Part shown: one piece after another, positions 8,549 through 17,413 of the stretch
How the letters are laid out: the number at the start of each line of letters is the position of its first letter
How positions within the stretch are numbered: the first letter of the stretch is position 1
DNA from: an uncultured Porphyromonadaceae bacterium
GTDB lineage: Bacteria > Bacteroidota > Bacteroidia > Bacteroidales > Muribaculaceae
Direction of reading: 5' to 3'
NCBI GenBank assembly: GCA_947178165.1
Contig: CAMWXH010000009.1
Coordinates: 1 to 54,143, forward strand
Length of the DNA: 54,143 nucleotides
Translations under genes and position numbers: made by a program
Notes under the pieces: generated by a model
Databases searched by the model: none
Told to the model about the DNA's origin: nothing
Seen by the model: the letters and a program-made list of their open reading frames with translations, nothing else

Positions 8549-9090
8549 TAGATCCGCAACCCCATCTAATCTATATATCTATCCCTCCAATCATATTTAT
8601 CCCTATAATCATATCTATTCCTCTAATCTATATTTCTATAACCACAGGTTAGGATTATATTAGGGATATCTATCACATCAGGTGTGGATTATATATGATT
8701 TTTTGGTATCGCGGATTTTTAATCGCGTAGCGATGTTTTTGGCGCGGATTGAACGCGGATCTTAAAATTGTTTGTAAATGTCATTGGAATCGCGGCTGCC
8801 AAGGCATTAATGCCTTGGCAGAGGCAAGGATCGAAGCGGATGACCGCGGTTCGCGATCGTACGCAATAATTCTCGACAGTAGGTAAGAATATACAATAGT
8901 CCGTAAAAATCCGCTCAAATCCGTTGATGTCTCTCGCACGGATGCGAGAGACACAGCGATTTCATTATTCGACAGATTAATTATTTGACAAATAATAAAA
9001 TGTTCATTTAAAAATCCGCGCCCAATCCGCGGACAGCCGTAAGGCAAAAAAAGATCCGCGATTCTTTCTAATCTTTATATCTATCCCTTA
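8549..9090. repeat. Non-coding repeat island with ATCCGC modules, palindromes and flanking direct repeats
   Basis: This stretch between the starch pair and the signalling operon holds no convincing gene. AGATCCGC...TCTAATCT-TATATCTATCCCT occurs at about 8549-8586 and again at 9050-9090, as imperfect direct repeats bounding the island. Inside, modules of the form AAATCCGC-n-CAAATCCGC, followed by a variable hairpin and GCGAT, occur in both orientations: about 8708-8768 (minus), 8790-8850, 8908-8962 (plus) and 9008-9062 (plus). One is a perfect 26-bp palindrome at 8796-8821 (arm CTGCCAAGGCATT) and one a stem with arms TGTCTCTCGCA/TGCGAGAGACA at 8928-8953. A degenerate 18-20-bp tandem repeat (TCTATCCCTCTAATCATAT-like) fills 8561-8640. 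It looks like an interspersed REP/MITE-like element, probably present elsewhere in the genome. Confidence 0.65.
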
Positions 9091-9185
9091 GGTTTATCCA
9101 TTACTAATTTATATCTTTCATTCACGGGTGTATTAAAAGAATAATCATAAATCCAGGAAACAAAAAACATCACTAAAAATTTGAG

Positions 9186-9219
9186 TTTTTGCGTATTCTG
9201 AAAATTTTTAGTAACTTAG
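9186..9219 (+). promoter_or_regulatory. Promoter of the kinase/AAA/FHA/PP2C operon
   Basis: TTTTTG at 9186-9191 and TAACTTAG at 9212-9219 are 20 nt apart, one mismatch from the Bacteroidetes consensus. The first gene starts 45 nt downstream. No other promoter-like site is evident inside the operon, whose gene gaps are mostly under 60 nt. Confidence 0.6.
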
Positions 9220-9264
9220 GGAAGTTTTATCAGAGCAAACCTACACAGCAATTCTTATACCACG

Positions 9265-10107
9265 ATGGAGCAATACAGAACAAGGGAAAGAGAAGAGGAA
9301 AAATATAGGGAACATGAAGAGGATATCGAGTCAACAGAAGTGAATGGCAACAATTGCAGCTTCTGCGGTTCCCCCATGGATGAAGATGACAACTTCTGCC
9401 CCGAATGCGGCAACCCTCGCTCGGGTATAATCTGCCCCGAATGCGGCACGCTCAACCATGGCAGCTTCTGTTCAAAATGTAATGCTCCTCTTGATGATCT
9501 TGCCCGCGAGGCTGTGCGTCAGGCGAAAGCTGACCCACGTTTTCAGGAAGCGGAACGTCTCGCTGCAGAACTTATTGAATTGGAGGAGGAGATTGAACGC
9601 CTTAAGAAAGAAGCCTCCGCGGAAGGTAACAATCCCTCCGGCACAGGCCTTGACACCTCCCCCATTCTCTCAGATCAAGTCAAGGAAGCCCTCAACAAGT
9701 ATAACCGTCTTTTCGCCGATGTGGCCAACATTCAGGTGAAGGAAACTCAGGCAAAGACCCCCTCTGAAACCTCGGCCAACCCCATCTCCACCGAAAGTCA
9801 ATTCAGCATAAAGAGTGTAACCCTGAAGGAAGCTGTGGAGAGATACAAGGCCGTGGCCACCCAACTGCAAGCCAAGCTCGATGCTATGCTTCCCGATGCG
9901 GCCACCACTCCTCAGGAGCAGAGAAATTTCTTCTCAGCAAGAAAGATAAGAAGCTCAAAGGTGGTGCATGGCGATCGATTCTGGGTATGCAACTATTGTG
10001 GCTGCAAACATCATCAACCCTCGGAATGCACCAAACCTTGGATGGGTGGGAAATGGATTGTCGATATGAAGATTGAAGGCACTATTGACACCACATTATA
10101 TGACTAA
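9265..10107 (+). CDS. Zinc-ribbon protein with coiled-coil region, first gene of signalling operon
   Basis: This 280-residue, cytoplasmic-looking protein has no signal peptide or membrane segment. After a very acidic/charged start, paired CxxC knuckles occur at about residues 31-75 (CSFCG, CPECG, CPECG, CSKCN), a double zinc-ribbon typical of adaptor proteins. A long Glu/Lys-rich helical or coiled-coil stretch follows at about 85-125 and again near 185-205. The C-terminus has another Cys/His-rich patch (CNYCGCKHHQPSEC). Zinc-ribbons of the same style start two other proteins of this operon (13519 and 16898), which suggests a shared docking mode. No enzyme function is visible. It is followed after 14 nt by the kinase gene. 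Confidence 0.85.
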   Translation: MEQYRTREREEEKYREHEEDIESTEVNGNNCSFCGSPMDEDDNFCPECGNPRSGIICPECGTLNHGSFCSKCNAPLDDLAREAVRQAKADPRFQEAERLAAELIELEEEIERLKKEASAEGNNPSGTGLDTSPILSDQVKEALNKYNRLFADVANIQVKETQAKTPSETSANPISTESQFSIKSVTLKEAVERYKAVATQLQAKLDAMLPDAATTPQEQRNFFSARKIRSSKVVHGDRFWVCNYCGCKHHQPSECTKPWMGGKWIVDMKIEGTIDTTLYD

Positions 10108-10121
10108 TAACCACACAATAT

Positions 10122-13100
10122 ATGAGTGATAATAAACCCGGATGGGGCAACGCTCCTCAAGCAAGCGATACAGGCCGACCCGGTTGGGGAGGCGCGCCAC
10201 AGGCAAGCGATACAGGCCGTCCCGGTTGGGGCGGTGCCCCGCAGGCAAGCGATACAGGCCGTCCCGGTTGGGGTGGTGCCCCGCAGGCAAGCAACACAGG
10301 CCGTCCCAGTTGGGGCGACGCTCCGCAAGCAAGCAACACGGGGAATGTGAACACCGGCGGCAACGGAGAGGTGCCCGAATATCCCGAATTTAAGATAGAG
10401 GGGGTCAGCTATCGGATGATACGCGTAATTTCCTCTCATTCCGGCGAAGCCAAGATATTCGAAATTGAACAGGGTGGAACACATTTCGCCCTCAAGCTTT
10501 ATCGCCCCGGCATCAAGCCTAACCATGACGTGCTTGCCAAGGTGAAGAACCTCCGTGGCAACGGCATGCTCATTGACATTTATGCCCATGGTGTCTGGAA
10601 AGATGAGAACAACGGCACGCTCCACGATTATGAGATTATGGAATATTGCGCCGGAGGGTCCCTTGCCGACCTGAAGCCGGCTAAAGATGAGAAAGTGATG
10701 AAAGAGTATGCCGCGCGAATGGCCGCAGCTCTTGATTTCGCTCATTCCAACGGAATCCTTCATCGCGATGTTAAGCCGGCCAACTTCCTTTTCACCGATG
10801 AATCGCGCACGCGCTTCGTCCTGACCGACTGGGGACTTGCCAAAACTCTCGACAGCAAGGGACGCGCCGTGACCGATGCCGGACGCACAAAAGTATATGC
10901 AGCACCGGAGATGTACACTTATATCCCCGGCAAACCGACATACGTCAACGCCAAAGCTGATTTCTTCTCAATGGGCATGACCCTCCTTGCCCTCTGGATG
11001 GGTGAAGGCCTGCTCCTTGCCGACGAGACGCAATTGGTCAAGGACAAGCAGGAGGAGACTCTTCCCTACCCCGACAAGGGAGAGATGAGCAATCATCTCC
11101 TTTCCCTTATAAAAGGATTGACACGACGCAACCCGGATGTCCGCGCCGGATTTGACGATGTGGTGCGCTGGGCCAAGGGGGAGACAATCTATAGCGAAGC
11201 AATAAAAGATTTCAGGATTGTATTCAGTGCCGAAGACAATCTTGTGGCCCACAATGCCACGGAATTAGGGACAATGATGTGGGAGCATAGGGAATTGGCG
11301 AAGAAATATCTATACGGTCCCGGAAAAATCCTGATGAAGCTGCTGAAAGAGGTTGATCAGACTGCATTGGCTGCGATAATTGAGGATATTGTCGAACTTA
11401 AATTTCCGGGCAATCAGGATGCCGGTTTATTTGCCGCCTGTCTTGCACTCAATTCCGATACAATCTATGAAGGTATAGATGGCAAACCGCTTGCCACACA
11501 GAAGGAGATAGCCCGCGAACTCTACGATAACTCAGAGGCTTACCGCAAGGCACTCTACAACAAGAAGGAGCATCCTTTCTTTGCATATCTCTCTGCCAAA
11601 GGTCTTGACGACAGGATACCAGAGTTCCGACGCATGATACGCAACAGCGGAGTGGCCGGAGTGAGGGCTATCGCCTATATGCTCGACCCCGATCTCCCGT
11701 ATAAGTTCAACACCTCCTCGCTCAACTTCCTTTTGACCTGCGAGCATCCCGAAGTCAACTCCCTTGAGGAACTTCGCGAGTGGCTGGCCGATGAGAGCGT
11801 AAGTCCCTATCTGAGCTTCTATGAAGTTGATTTTCTTACCTGGCTTGCAAACCGTGAGCCGGAATTGGCAGGAAAGGCAAAGCTGATTGCCGAGAACAAG
11901 GATTACGACTTCAACTATAAGTGCGACCTCATCCTTTACACCATCTTGCCCGATGTTGGCTTCGATTTCAAGCCTCTAAAGGAATCCAAGCGTGTCACTC
12001 CCGAGGATTTCGCAAAAAGGTTTATGGAGAAGATTGAGGGTTTCGACGACGGATGGTTCACCAGTTTTGTCGATAATTTCGATAGCAACGCGCTTCACGC
12101 TTATCTCACGGCCCGCAATAAATATGGGAAGCAGATAAGCTGGATCAGATATTGCCTGGAACTTGATTCTGCCGACAATAAAAAGAAATCAGGCCCCTAC
12201 TCTATCCGCATCGCAAGGCTGAAAGCGGCTGCCGGCCTCAACGGCTCCCCGATGCCCCTCCACGTGGGAGGCATGACTTTCACCTCTCCTGAAGATGTGA
12301 AGAGGGGAAATCCCAGCAATCTCAGCGGTGAGAAGCAGACACTTGTGGCCGACTGGCTCACGCTCTTCTTCCAGGAGGAACTGAATGCCAATTATAAGGC
12401 AAAATCCTATTTCAAGCGCACCGCCGAATATTATGAGTTCATCCGTAAATATCTTCCGGGATGCGATTACATAATTAAGTCAAACTCAAAATCCCTGAAG
12501 GTAAGAAAAGCGCAAAATTCATATAATGCCTCGCTCAAGCAGCTTAAGGTGTGCAGATGGCTTCTCCTGATTTTAGGCATTCTTCCGTTAGCTTTAGCCA
12601 TTGCCGGCGGGGTGACGCTGCTACTGACCAAAGGCTCTGTCGAAATCGGCGACACCATGGCATCAATAGCCACATGGAGCGGAATCATCATCGGAGTGAT
12701 TGCAGGTCTTGCCATAGCTGGGGAAACAGAGAATCTGATAACCGGCGGAATACTCGGGTTAGTGTTCTTTTGCGTGGTGAAGTTCGGACTGGTTTTCATC
12801 ACTCCCGCCGTGCCATGGATCATTTTGGCTTTCTTCCTGTATCAGCTGATTTTCAGTGGCATATTGGTTCTCATTCAGAACAAGCCTAAAAGCACCTTCC
12901 GAATCAACAACATGAGTTTCAATGAATTGGGATTGCGCGAAGAGATGGCCGAAGCTTTTGGCACAAGGAATCTATTGCTCGGCCAGAACATTGCTTCCAA
13001 CACTGCCGAGAGCACCTACGAAAGAGATCATCGTATAAATAAAAAAGTCAGAACCACTATCATAAAAAAAATGCTGTGGCTTATTGTGGTTGATATTGCG

Positions 13101-13475
13101 GCCGTGGCCTTCTGCCTCTGGACCTACGGGAACGCGGACAAGGTGATTAAGGCTTCTGAAAATGCAGACACTCCGGCACTGCTCGACGGTGAGTTTTCCG
13201 GGAATGTGAAGGGAACACCCATGTCTATCGATTTTGCAATCAAGGGAGAGGAGATCGACGGGGCGATGCAGATAAACTACCGCAGCGGTGTCACCCGACA
13301 GACCATGCACGCCTCCGAAGTGAAGGGATGGCCGGTGGAGATGGCGCGCACCGACGATCCTAAAATAACCCTCACCATCGACACTGCCTATGTGGAAGGA
13401 GGGAAAACCGTGGCTAAAGGCTCCTACCTCAATTCAAAAGGGAACCGGCAGCCTGTGGAGATTCATAAAAATTGA
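10122..13475 (+). CDS. Membrane Ser/Thr protein kinase with N-terminal GW repeats and C-terminal extracytoplasmic domain
   Basis: This 1117-residue protein opens with five copies of a 14-residue repeat (GRPGWGGAPQASDT type, residues 5-75). A eukaryotic-like protein kinase domain follows at about 95-350: Lys125 in ALKLY, catalytic loop HRDVKPAN (Asp216, Asn221), metal-binding Asp236 in DWG (the usual Phe is Trp) and APE 261-263. The Gly-rich loop is not canonical. A long helical region of unknown type spans about 360-800. About five membrane segments lie between 812 and 905 and at 983-1003, leaving about 114 C-terminal residues that would face the periplasm. The kinase would be cytoplasmic. 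It sits between a zinc-ribbon gene and the AAA gene, with an FHA reader and PP2C eraser downstream, and is the likely phosphorylation source of the operon. Confidence 0.9.
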   Translation: MSDNKPGWGNAPQASDTGRPGWGGAPQASDTGRPGWGGAPQASDTGRPGWGGAPQASNTGRPSWGDAPQASNTGNVNTGGNGEVPEYPEFKIEGVSYRMIRVISSHSGEAKIFEIEQGGTHFALKLYRPGIKPNHDVLAKVKNLRGNGMLIDIYAHGVWKDENNGTLHDYEIMEYCAGGSLADLKPAKDEKVMKEYAARMAAALDFAHSNGILHRDVKPANFLFTDESRTRFVLTDWGLAKTLDSKGRAVTDAGRTKVYAAPEMYTYIPGKPTYVNAKADFFSMGMTLLALWMGEGLLLADETQLVKDKQEETLPYPDKGEMSNHLLSLIKGLTRRNPDVRAGFDDVVRWAKGETIYSEAIKDFRIVFSAEDNLVAHNATELGTMMWEHRELAKKYLYGPGKILMKLLKEVDQTALAAIIEDIVELKFPGNQDAGLFAACLALNSDTIYEGIDGKPLATQKEIARELYDNSEAYRKALYNKKEHPFFAYLSAKGLDDRIPEFRRMIRNSGVAGVRAIAYMLDPDLPYKFNTSSLNFLLTCEHPEVNSLEELREWLADESVSPYLSFYEVDFLTWLANREPELAGKAKLIAENKDYDFNYKCDLILYTILPDVGFDFKPLKESKRVTPEDFAKRFMEKIEGFDDGWFTSFVDNFDSNALHAYLTARNKYGKQISWIRYCLELDSADNKKKSGPYSIRIARLKAAAGLNGSPMPLHVGGMTFTSPEDVKRGNPSNLSGEKQTLVADWLTLFFQEELNANYKAKSYFKRTAEYYEFIRKYLPGCDYIIKSNSKSLKVRKAQNSYNASLKQLKVCRWLLLILGILPLALAIAGGVTLLLTKGSVEIGDTMASIATWSGIIIGVIAGLAIAGETENLITGGILGLVFFCVVKFGLVFITPAVPWIILAFFLYQLIFSGILVLIQNKPKSTFRINNMSFNELGLREEMAEAFGTRNLLLGQNIASNTAESTYERDHRINKKVRTTIIKKMLWLIVVDIAAVAFCLWTYGNADKVIKASENADTPALLDGEFSGNVKGTPMSIDFAIKGEEIDGAMQINYRSGVTRQTMHASEVKGWPVEMARTDDPKITLTIDTAYVEGGKTVAKGSYLNSKGNRQPVEIHKN
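10134..10340 (+). repeat. 42-bp coding tandem repeat in the kinase gene
   Basis: About five units of 42 bp encode the 14-residue GRPGWGGAPQASDT-like repeat. Units begin at 10173, 10215, 10257 and 10299, with a partial first unit from 10134. The DNA units are nearly identical, so copy number may vary by slippage. It is in frame, Gly/Trp/Pro-rich and not a CRISPR. Confidence 0.9.
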
Positions 13476-13518
13476 AGTTGTATAGACAATATCACTCATA
13501 AGCAAGCGAAAAAGATAG

Positions 13519-16500
13519 ATGAAATGCCATAAATGCAATAAGGAAAACCGCGAAATAGCCCGTTTCTGCAAATGGTGCGGCACTCCGCTGAAAGAGGAAC
13601 GTCCCGTTCCAACCCAGGATGACCCTTTGGCCATGCTGGTTGAGAAAGATGAGATTGCCGACCAGATGAGAAGCATCGTGGCCAAGGCGAAAAGCAAGGA
13701 GGAGTTTAACCGCCGCAACGGGCGAAGCGACCGTATGCAGCTCAGTTTCGTCATTACGGGCGACGGAGGCTCGGGCAAGACCGAGACTGCCAATGTGCTC
13801 ACCGAACTCCTCTTTAATGCCGGGATAGCGAAGTCAAAAACTCCGGTTGTTGTGAATCCCGTGAGGTTCAAGGAGTGGATGAAAGATCTCGACAAGCATG
13901 AACGCGAACTCGGCAATTCCGTGATAATCTTTGAGGAGGCCCAGAAGTTGATAGGTCATGGCGATGAGACCCAGATTAACGAAATCGACCGCATTCTTCA
14001 GCCTGTAAAGAAATGGAGGGAAAGGTCTGACTCCCCGGTGGTCATCATCACGGGCGACCGCAATCTAAAGAGATATTTTGAAAAGCATAAGGCCGCCGCG
14101 GCCAACATAAACTATTTCTTCGACATAGACAACCTCACGGTCAACGGATTGCTGCGCGTGGCCGAAATCATTCTTGAAAAGAAATATTGCCGTCAGCTCA
14201 CCGAGGAGGCACGCGAGAAACTGAATCGCATATTCCTTAACGATTACCGCAACCCGGAGGATGCCTTGGCACCCGGTGGCCATAATGCCGCCACACGAGC
14301 CTACGAGATTGATCTGGCTGCAATCGACCGTGACGAGTATGGCAACCTGCTCGATGAATCTTTCATCAACGGCAAGGAGTTTAAGCCTAAGACGATCGAG
14401 GAGGTGCTGAAGGAGTTCGACAAGTTTGTCGGCATAGATAACATGAAAAACGAGGTTATCAGCGTGGCCGATGATATCAAGCAGATGGTGGCGTCAGGAC
14501 GCACGCCGGCAGTTTCGAAGCATTACCGATTTATCGGAAATCCGGGCACAGGAAAAACCACCATGGCTCGCCTCTTTGCCGATGCCCTCAATGCTCTGGG
14601 CGCATTGCCTGTGGGCCAGCTGGTGGAGGTCGGTAAAGATGACCTCGTTTCGCAATTTGTGGGTGAATCTCCCAAGCTGGTGAAGGCTGTGTTCAAGCGC
14701 GCCATGGGAGGTGTGCTTTTCATCGATGAGGCCTATCAGCTCGCCAACGACAATCATGGCAAGGATGCCCTCGACACCCTGATAGCCTTGGCTGAGAATA
14801 ACCGCGGCAAGATAGTGGTGATTGTGGCCGGCTATGAGAAGGATATGGAGGCTCTGAATAAACTCAATTCCGGTTTCAAGTCAAGATTTGAAAAAACAAT
14901 CTTTTTCAATGATTATGAACCCGAAGCCCTCACGGAAATCTTCAGGAGGTTGGTGAAAAGCTCGCCCGACGACCTTACGCTTTCACAGGATGCCGAGGAG
15001 GGTGTGCTGAATTTCTTCAAGCGCATGTATCTCGGGCGCCCCAAGGATTTCGGCAATGCCCGCGATGTCCGAAATGCCTTCAATACAGCACGCACCAACA
15101 TGATGAAACGTCTGCGTGAGAATCCCGAACTTCCGCGTGAGATCACCATGGCCGACATAGAGGGGAAACAGTCTGGCGAGGGGCCGGGCATAGATGAGAT
15201 TCTTGCTTCGCTCGATGAACTTGTCGGGATGGAGAAGGTGAAGGAACAGCTCGAAGCCATAGCCGGCAACGTGATGATCAGCCGTATGCAGATGGAGGCC
15301 GCAGGCGGCGATCCGGAGCTATTCAATGTGCATATAGCAATCACCGGCAATCCCGGCACGGGTAAGAATGAGGTTGCGAAGAGGCTCGGAAAAATCTTCA
15401 AGGCTATAGGAATCCTCGATAAGGGTCACACCGTGGAACGGGAGCGCAAGACACTCCTTGACAGTTTCTCAAACTCTGCCGGCATAAATATGGATAAGGC
15501 TGTGGATGAGGCCATGGGAGGTGTGCTATTCATTGACGAAGCCTATTCGCTGATGCCTGCCACCAACCCCGGCGATAAAGATGCCGACGGAGCAGCCGCT
15601 GTCGAGGCTCTGATGACCAGGATGCAGAATGATGCCGGTAAGTTCGTTACCGTGATAGCCGGTTACAAGCCGGAGATCGAGGAATTTATCGCAAATGCCA
15701 ATCCCGGTCTGGCAAGCCGCTTCACTCACAGGATACATATAGATGATTACACTCCGGCGCAGCTTACCGAAATTTACCTGCGTGCCGCGGCGAAAAAGAA
15801 ACTGACGCTCAGCGAGGAGGCCAAGGCTTTGCTCGAAAAGAAAATAGAGGAGATGGTCACCACCAAGGACCGCAAGTTCGGAAATGCACGCACAATCATT
15901 CAGCTCCTCCGCGAGACACGTGAAAAGATGTCAGCCCGGCTCCGCAAGCTTCAAGCTCAAGGCCCGCTCACACAGGAGCAGCTCTTGACAATCGAGGCTC
16001 CTGATATTCCCTACGATCCTCCGCGCAAGGTTGATATCGAGGAATGCATGCGCCGCCTTGATGAACTCGTCGGTCTCGATGAAGTGAAACAGCATATCCG
16101 CGCACTTGCAGATGCCCTGATAGTGGAGCAACAGAGGGCCAAGCTTACGGGCGAGAAACCGCAAATCAACATCGACCATTATCAGTTTATCGGGAATCCC
16201 GGCACGGGAAAGACCACCGTGGCGCGTATCATGGGCGACATCTTCTATTCATTAGGACTCTTGCCCTCCAACAAGCTCGTGGAGGTGACACCGGGTGATA
16301 TGATAGCCGGATATGTGGGCCAGACGGCACCCAAGACGCGGCAGATTGTTGAACGTGGCTTGGGTGGTGTCCTCTTCATTGATGAGGCGTATGGATTGAG
16401 AGACGGCAATTTCGGTGAGAAGGATGCCATTCCGCTCCTGCTCACCATGCTCCTCAACAATAAGAACAAGATGGTCTGCATCGTGGCCGGCTATCCCAAG

Positions 16501-16848
16501 GAGATGAAGTGGATGATGGAGGCAAACACCGGCCTTCCGCGACGTTTCAGGGGGATAATTCATTTCGAGGATTACAATGCAGATGATTTGGCCAAGATCT
16601 TCCGTAATATTGTGAAGAAGAATGGCATGAAGCTCGATGAAATGGCAGATGAGGAGATGCAACGCTATTTCCGTGTCCTTGTGGCCAACAAGGGTGAAGA
16701 TTTCGGTAATGCATCCGAAGCCGGGGCTTATTTCGACCGCGTGAAGATTAATCAGGGTGCCAGGATAAGGCGCGAAAGCGCAAAGGGTCTTCAAGCTTCG
16801 GCCAGTGATCTTTATCTCCTGAAATATGAAGATATGATTGTAAGGTGA
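13519..16848 (+). CDS. Giant zinc-ribbon AAA+ protein with four P-loop domains (three CbbX/SpoVK-like)
   Basis: This 1109-residue protein starts with a zinc-ribbon (Cys3, Cys6, Cys17, Cys20). Domain 1 has a P-loop GDGGSGKT (81-88) and a Walker B-like IFEEA (138-141), where Glu replaces the usual Asp. Three further domains are of the CbbX/SpoVK/EccA type. Domain 2 has GNPGTGKT at 340-347 and GVLFIDEAYQL from 398. Domain 3 has GNPGTGKN at 610-617, with Asn replacing the Thr that helps bind Mg, and GVLFIDEAYSL from 668. Domain 4 has GNPGTGKT at 892-899 and GVLFIDEAYGL from 950. Domain 3 may therefore bind but not hydrolyse ATP. CbbX-type ATPases act as remodelling chaperones (Rubisco activase; EccA in type VII secretion). 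The target here is unknown. No membrane segment. It lies in the middle of the kinase/FHA/PP2C operon. Confidence 0.92.
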   Translation: MKCHKCNKENREIARFCKWCGTPLKEERPVPTQDDPLAMLVEKDEIADQMRSIVAKAKSKEEFNRRNGRSDRMQLSFVITGDGGSGKTETANVLTELLFNAGIAKSKTPVVVNPVRFKEWMKDLDKHERELGNSVIIFEEAQKLIGHGDETQINEIDRILQPVKKWRERSDSPVVIITGDRNLKRYFEKHKAAAANINYFFDIDNLTVNGLLRVAEIILEKKYCRQLTEEAREKLNRIFLNDYRNPEDALAPGGHNAATRAYEIDLAAIDRDEYGNLLDESFINGKEFKPKTIEEVLKEFDKFVGIDNMKNEVISVADDIKQMVASGRTPAVSKHYRFIGNPGTGKTTMARLFADALNALGALPVGQLVEVGKDDLVSQFVGESPKLVKAVFKRAMGGVLFIDEAYQLANDNHGKDALDTLIALAENNRGKIVVIVAGYEKDMEALNKLNSGFKSRFEKTIFFNDYEPEALTEIFRRLVKSSPDDLTLSQDAEEGVLNFFKRMYLGRPKDFGNARDVRNAFNTARTNMMKRLRENPELPREITMADIEGKQSGEGPGIDEILASLDELVGMEKVKEQLEAIAGNVMISRMQMEAAGGDPELFNVHIAITGNPGTGKNEVAKRLGKIFKAIGILDKGHTVERERKTLLDSFSNSAGINMDKAVDEAMGGVLFIDEAYSLMPATNPGDKDADGAAAVEALMTRMQNDAGKFVTVIAGYKPEIEEFIANANPGLASRFTHRIHIDDYTPAQLTEIYLRAAAKKKLTLSEEAKALLEKKIEEMVTTKDRKFGNARTIIQLLRETREKMSARLRKLQAQGPLTQEQLLTIEAPDIPYDPPRKVDIEECMRRLDELVGLDEVKQHIRALADALIVEQQRAKLTGEKPQINIDHYQFIGNPGTGKTTVARIMGDIFYSLGLLPSNKLVEVTPGDMIAGYVGQTAPKTRQIVERGLGGVLFIDEAYGLRDGNFGEKDAIPLLLTMLLNNKNKMVCIVAGYPKEMKWMMEANTGLPRRFRGIIHFEDYNADDLAKIFRNIVKKNGMKLDEMADEEMQRYFRVLVANKGEDFGNASEAGAYFDRVKINQGARIRRESAKGLQASASDLYLLKYEDMIVR

Positions 16849-16897
16849 GACCCCCTGACTCTCAATACTTACGCAAGCTACCAAAGGTTATATAGCT

Positions 16898-17413
16898 ATG
16901 AAATGTTATAAATGCAAACAAGAGATCGATAGCGACTCGCTATATTGCGACCAATGTGGCGAGAAGCTCTATATATGCCCCGATTGCCATATTCCGGGGA
17001 AGGGGGAAGGGAAGCGTTGTGGCAAATGCGGCAAACCGTTGGTTGCGGCATCGGAACTCCGGGATTCTTCTGTTGCAACCCCCACACAGGAACCCGCGTC
17101 CCCCACTCCGCCGGAGCCAACGCCTAAAGCTCCGGTGCGGTTGGTGTGCCGTGCGGAGAATATCACTCTCGACCTTATGGATGGAGCCTTGATAGGTAGG
17201 GTTGAGGGGCCATACGCTCCCAAACTCGGCCGCTTGCAATTCGTGTCGGCACGTCATGCGCGGCTTACCAGAGAGGGCGACCATTGGATCATTGCTGATG
17301 TCGGCTCCCGAAACGGAACGGCTGTAAATGGGGAATGGTGTTTTTCTCCCCTCCCCTTCAAGACCGGAGATGTGGTGCGGATTGCTAACTTTTATGATTT
17401 TATTGCCGAATGA
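16898..17413 (+). CDS. Zinc-ribbon FHA-domain protein (phosphothreonine reader)
   Basis: This 171-residue protein has two zinc-ribbons (Cys3/6/17/20 and Cys27/30/41/44), a Pro/Thr-rich linker (about 55-80) and an FHA domain (about 82-170). The FHA fold keeps its ligand residues: GR at 100-101, S117-A-R-H120, SRNGT 137-141 and Asn144. It should therefore bind phosphothreonine peptides, presumably made by the kinase of the same operon. Its TGA stop overlaps the ATG of the PP2C gene (ATGA at 17410-17413), so translation is coupled. It probably recruits phosphorylated partners. The Thr-rich linker could itself be phosphorylated, but that is inference. Confidence 0.92.
   Translation: MKCYKCKQEIDSDSLYCDQCGEKLYICPDCHIPGKGEGKRCGKCGKPLVAASELRDSSVATPTQEPASPTPPEPTPKAPVRLVCRAENITLDLMDGALIGRVEGPYAPKLGRLQFVSARHARLTREGDHWIIADVGSRNGTAVNGEWCFSPLPFKTGDVVRIANFYDFIAE

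Noticed and set aside
8781..9047. 88-codon minus-strand frame in the repeat island
   Set aside because: It runs through the palindromes and ATCCGC modules, has no promoter, and reads as translated repeat DNA.
10134..10340. Short direct repeats that could be taken for a CRISPR array
   Set aside because: Units of 42 bp are contiguous without spacers, in frame, and encode a 14-residue protein repeat of the kinase.
10104..10763. 219-codon minus-strand frame with repeated Cys/Ala/Thr-Gly text
   Set aside because: It is antisense to the GW repeats and start of the kinase domain; the repeat text only mirrors the coding repeat.
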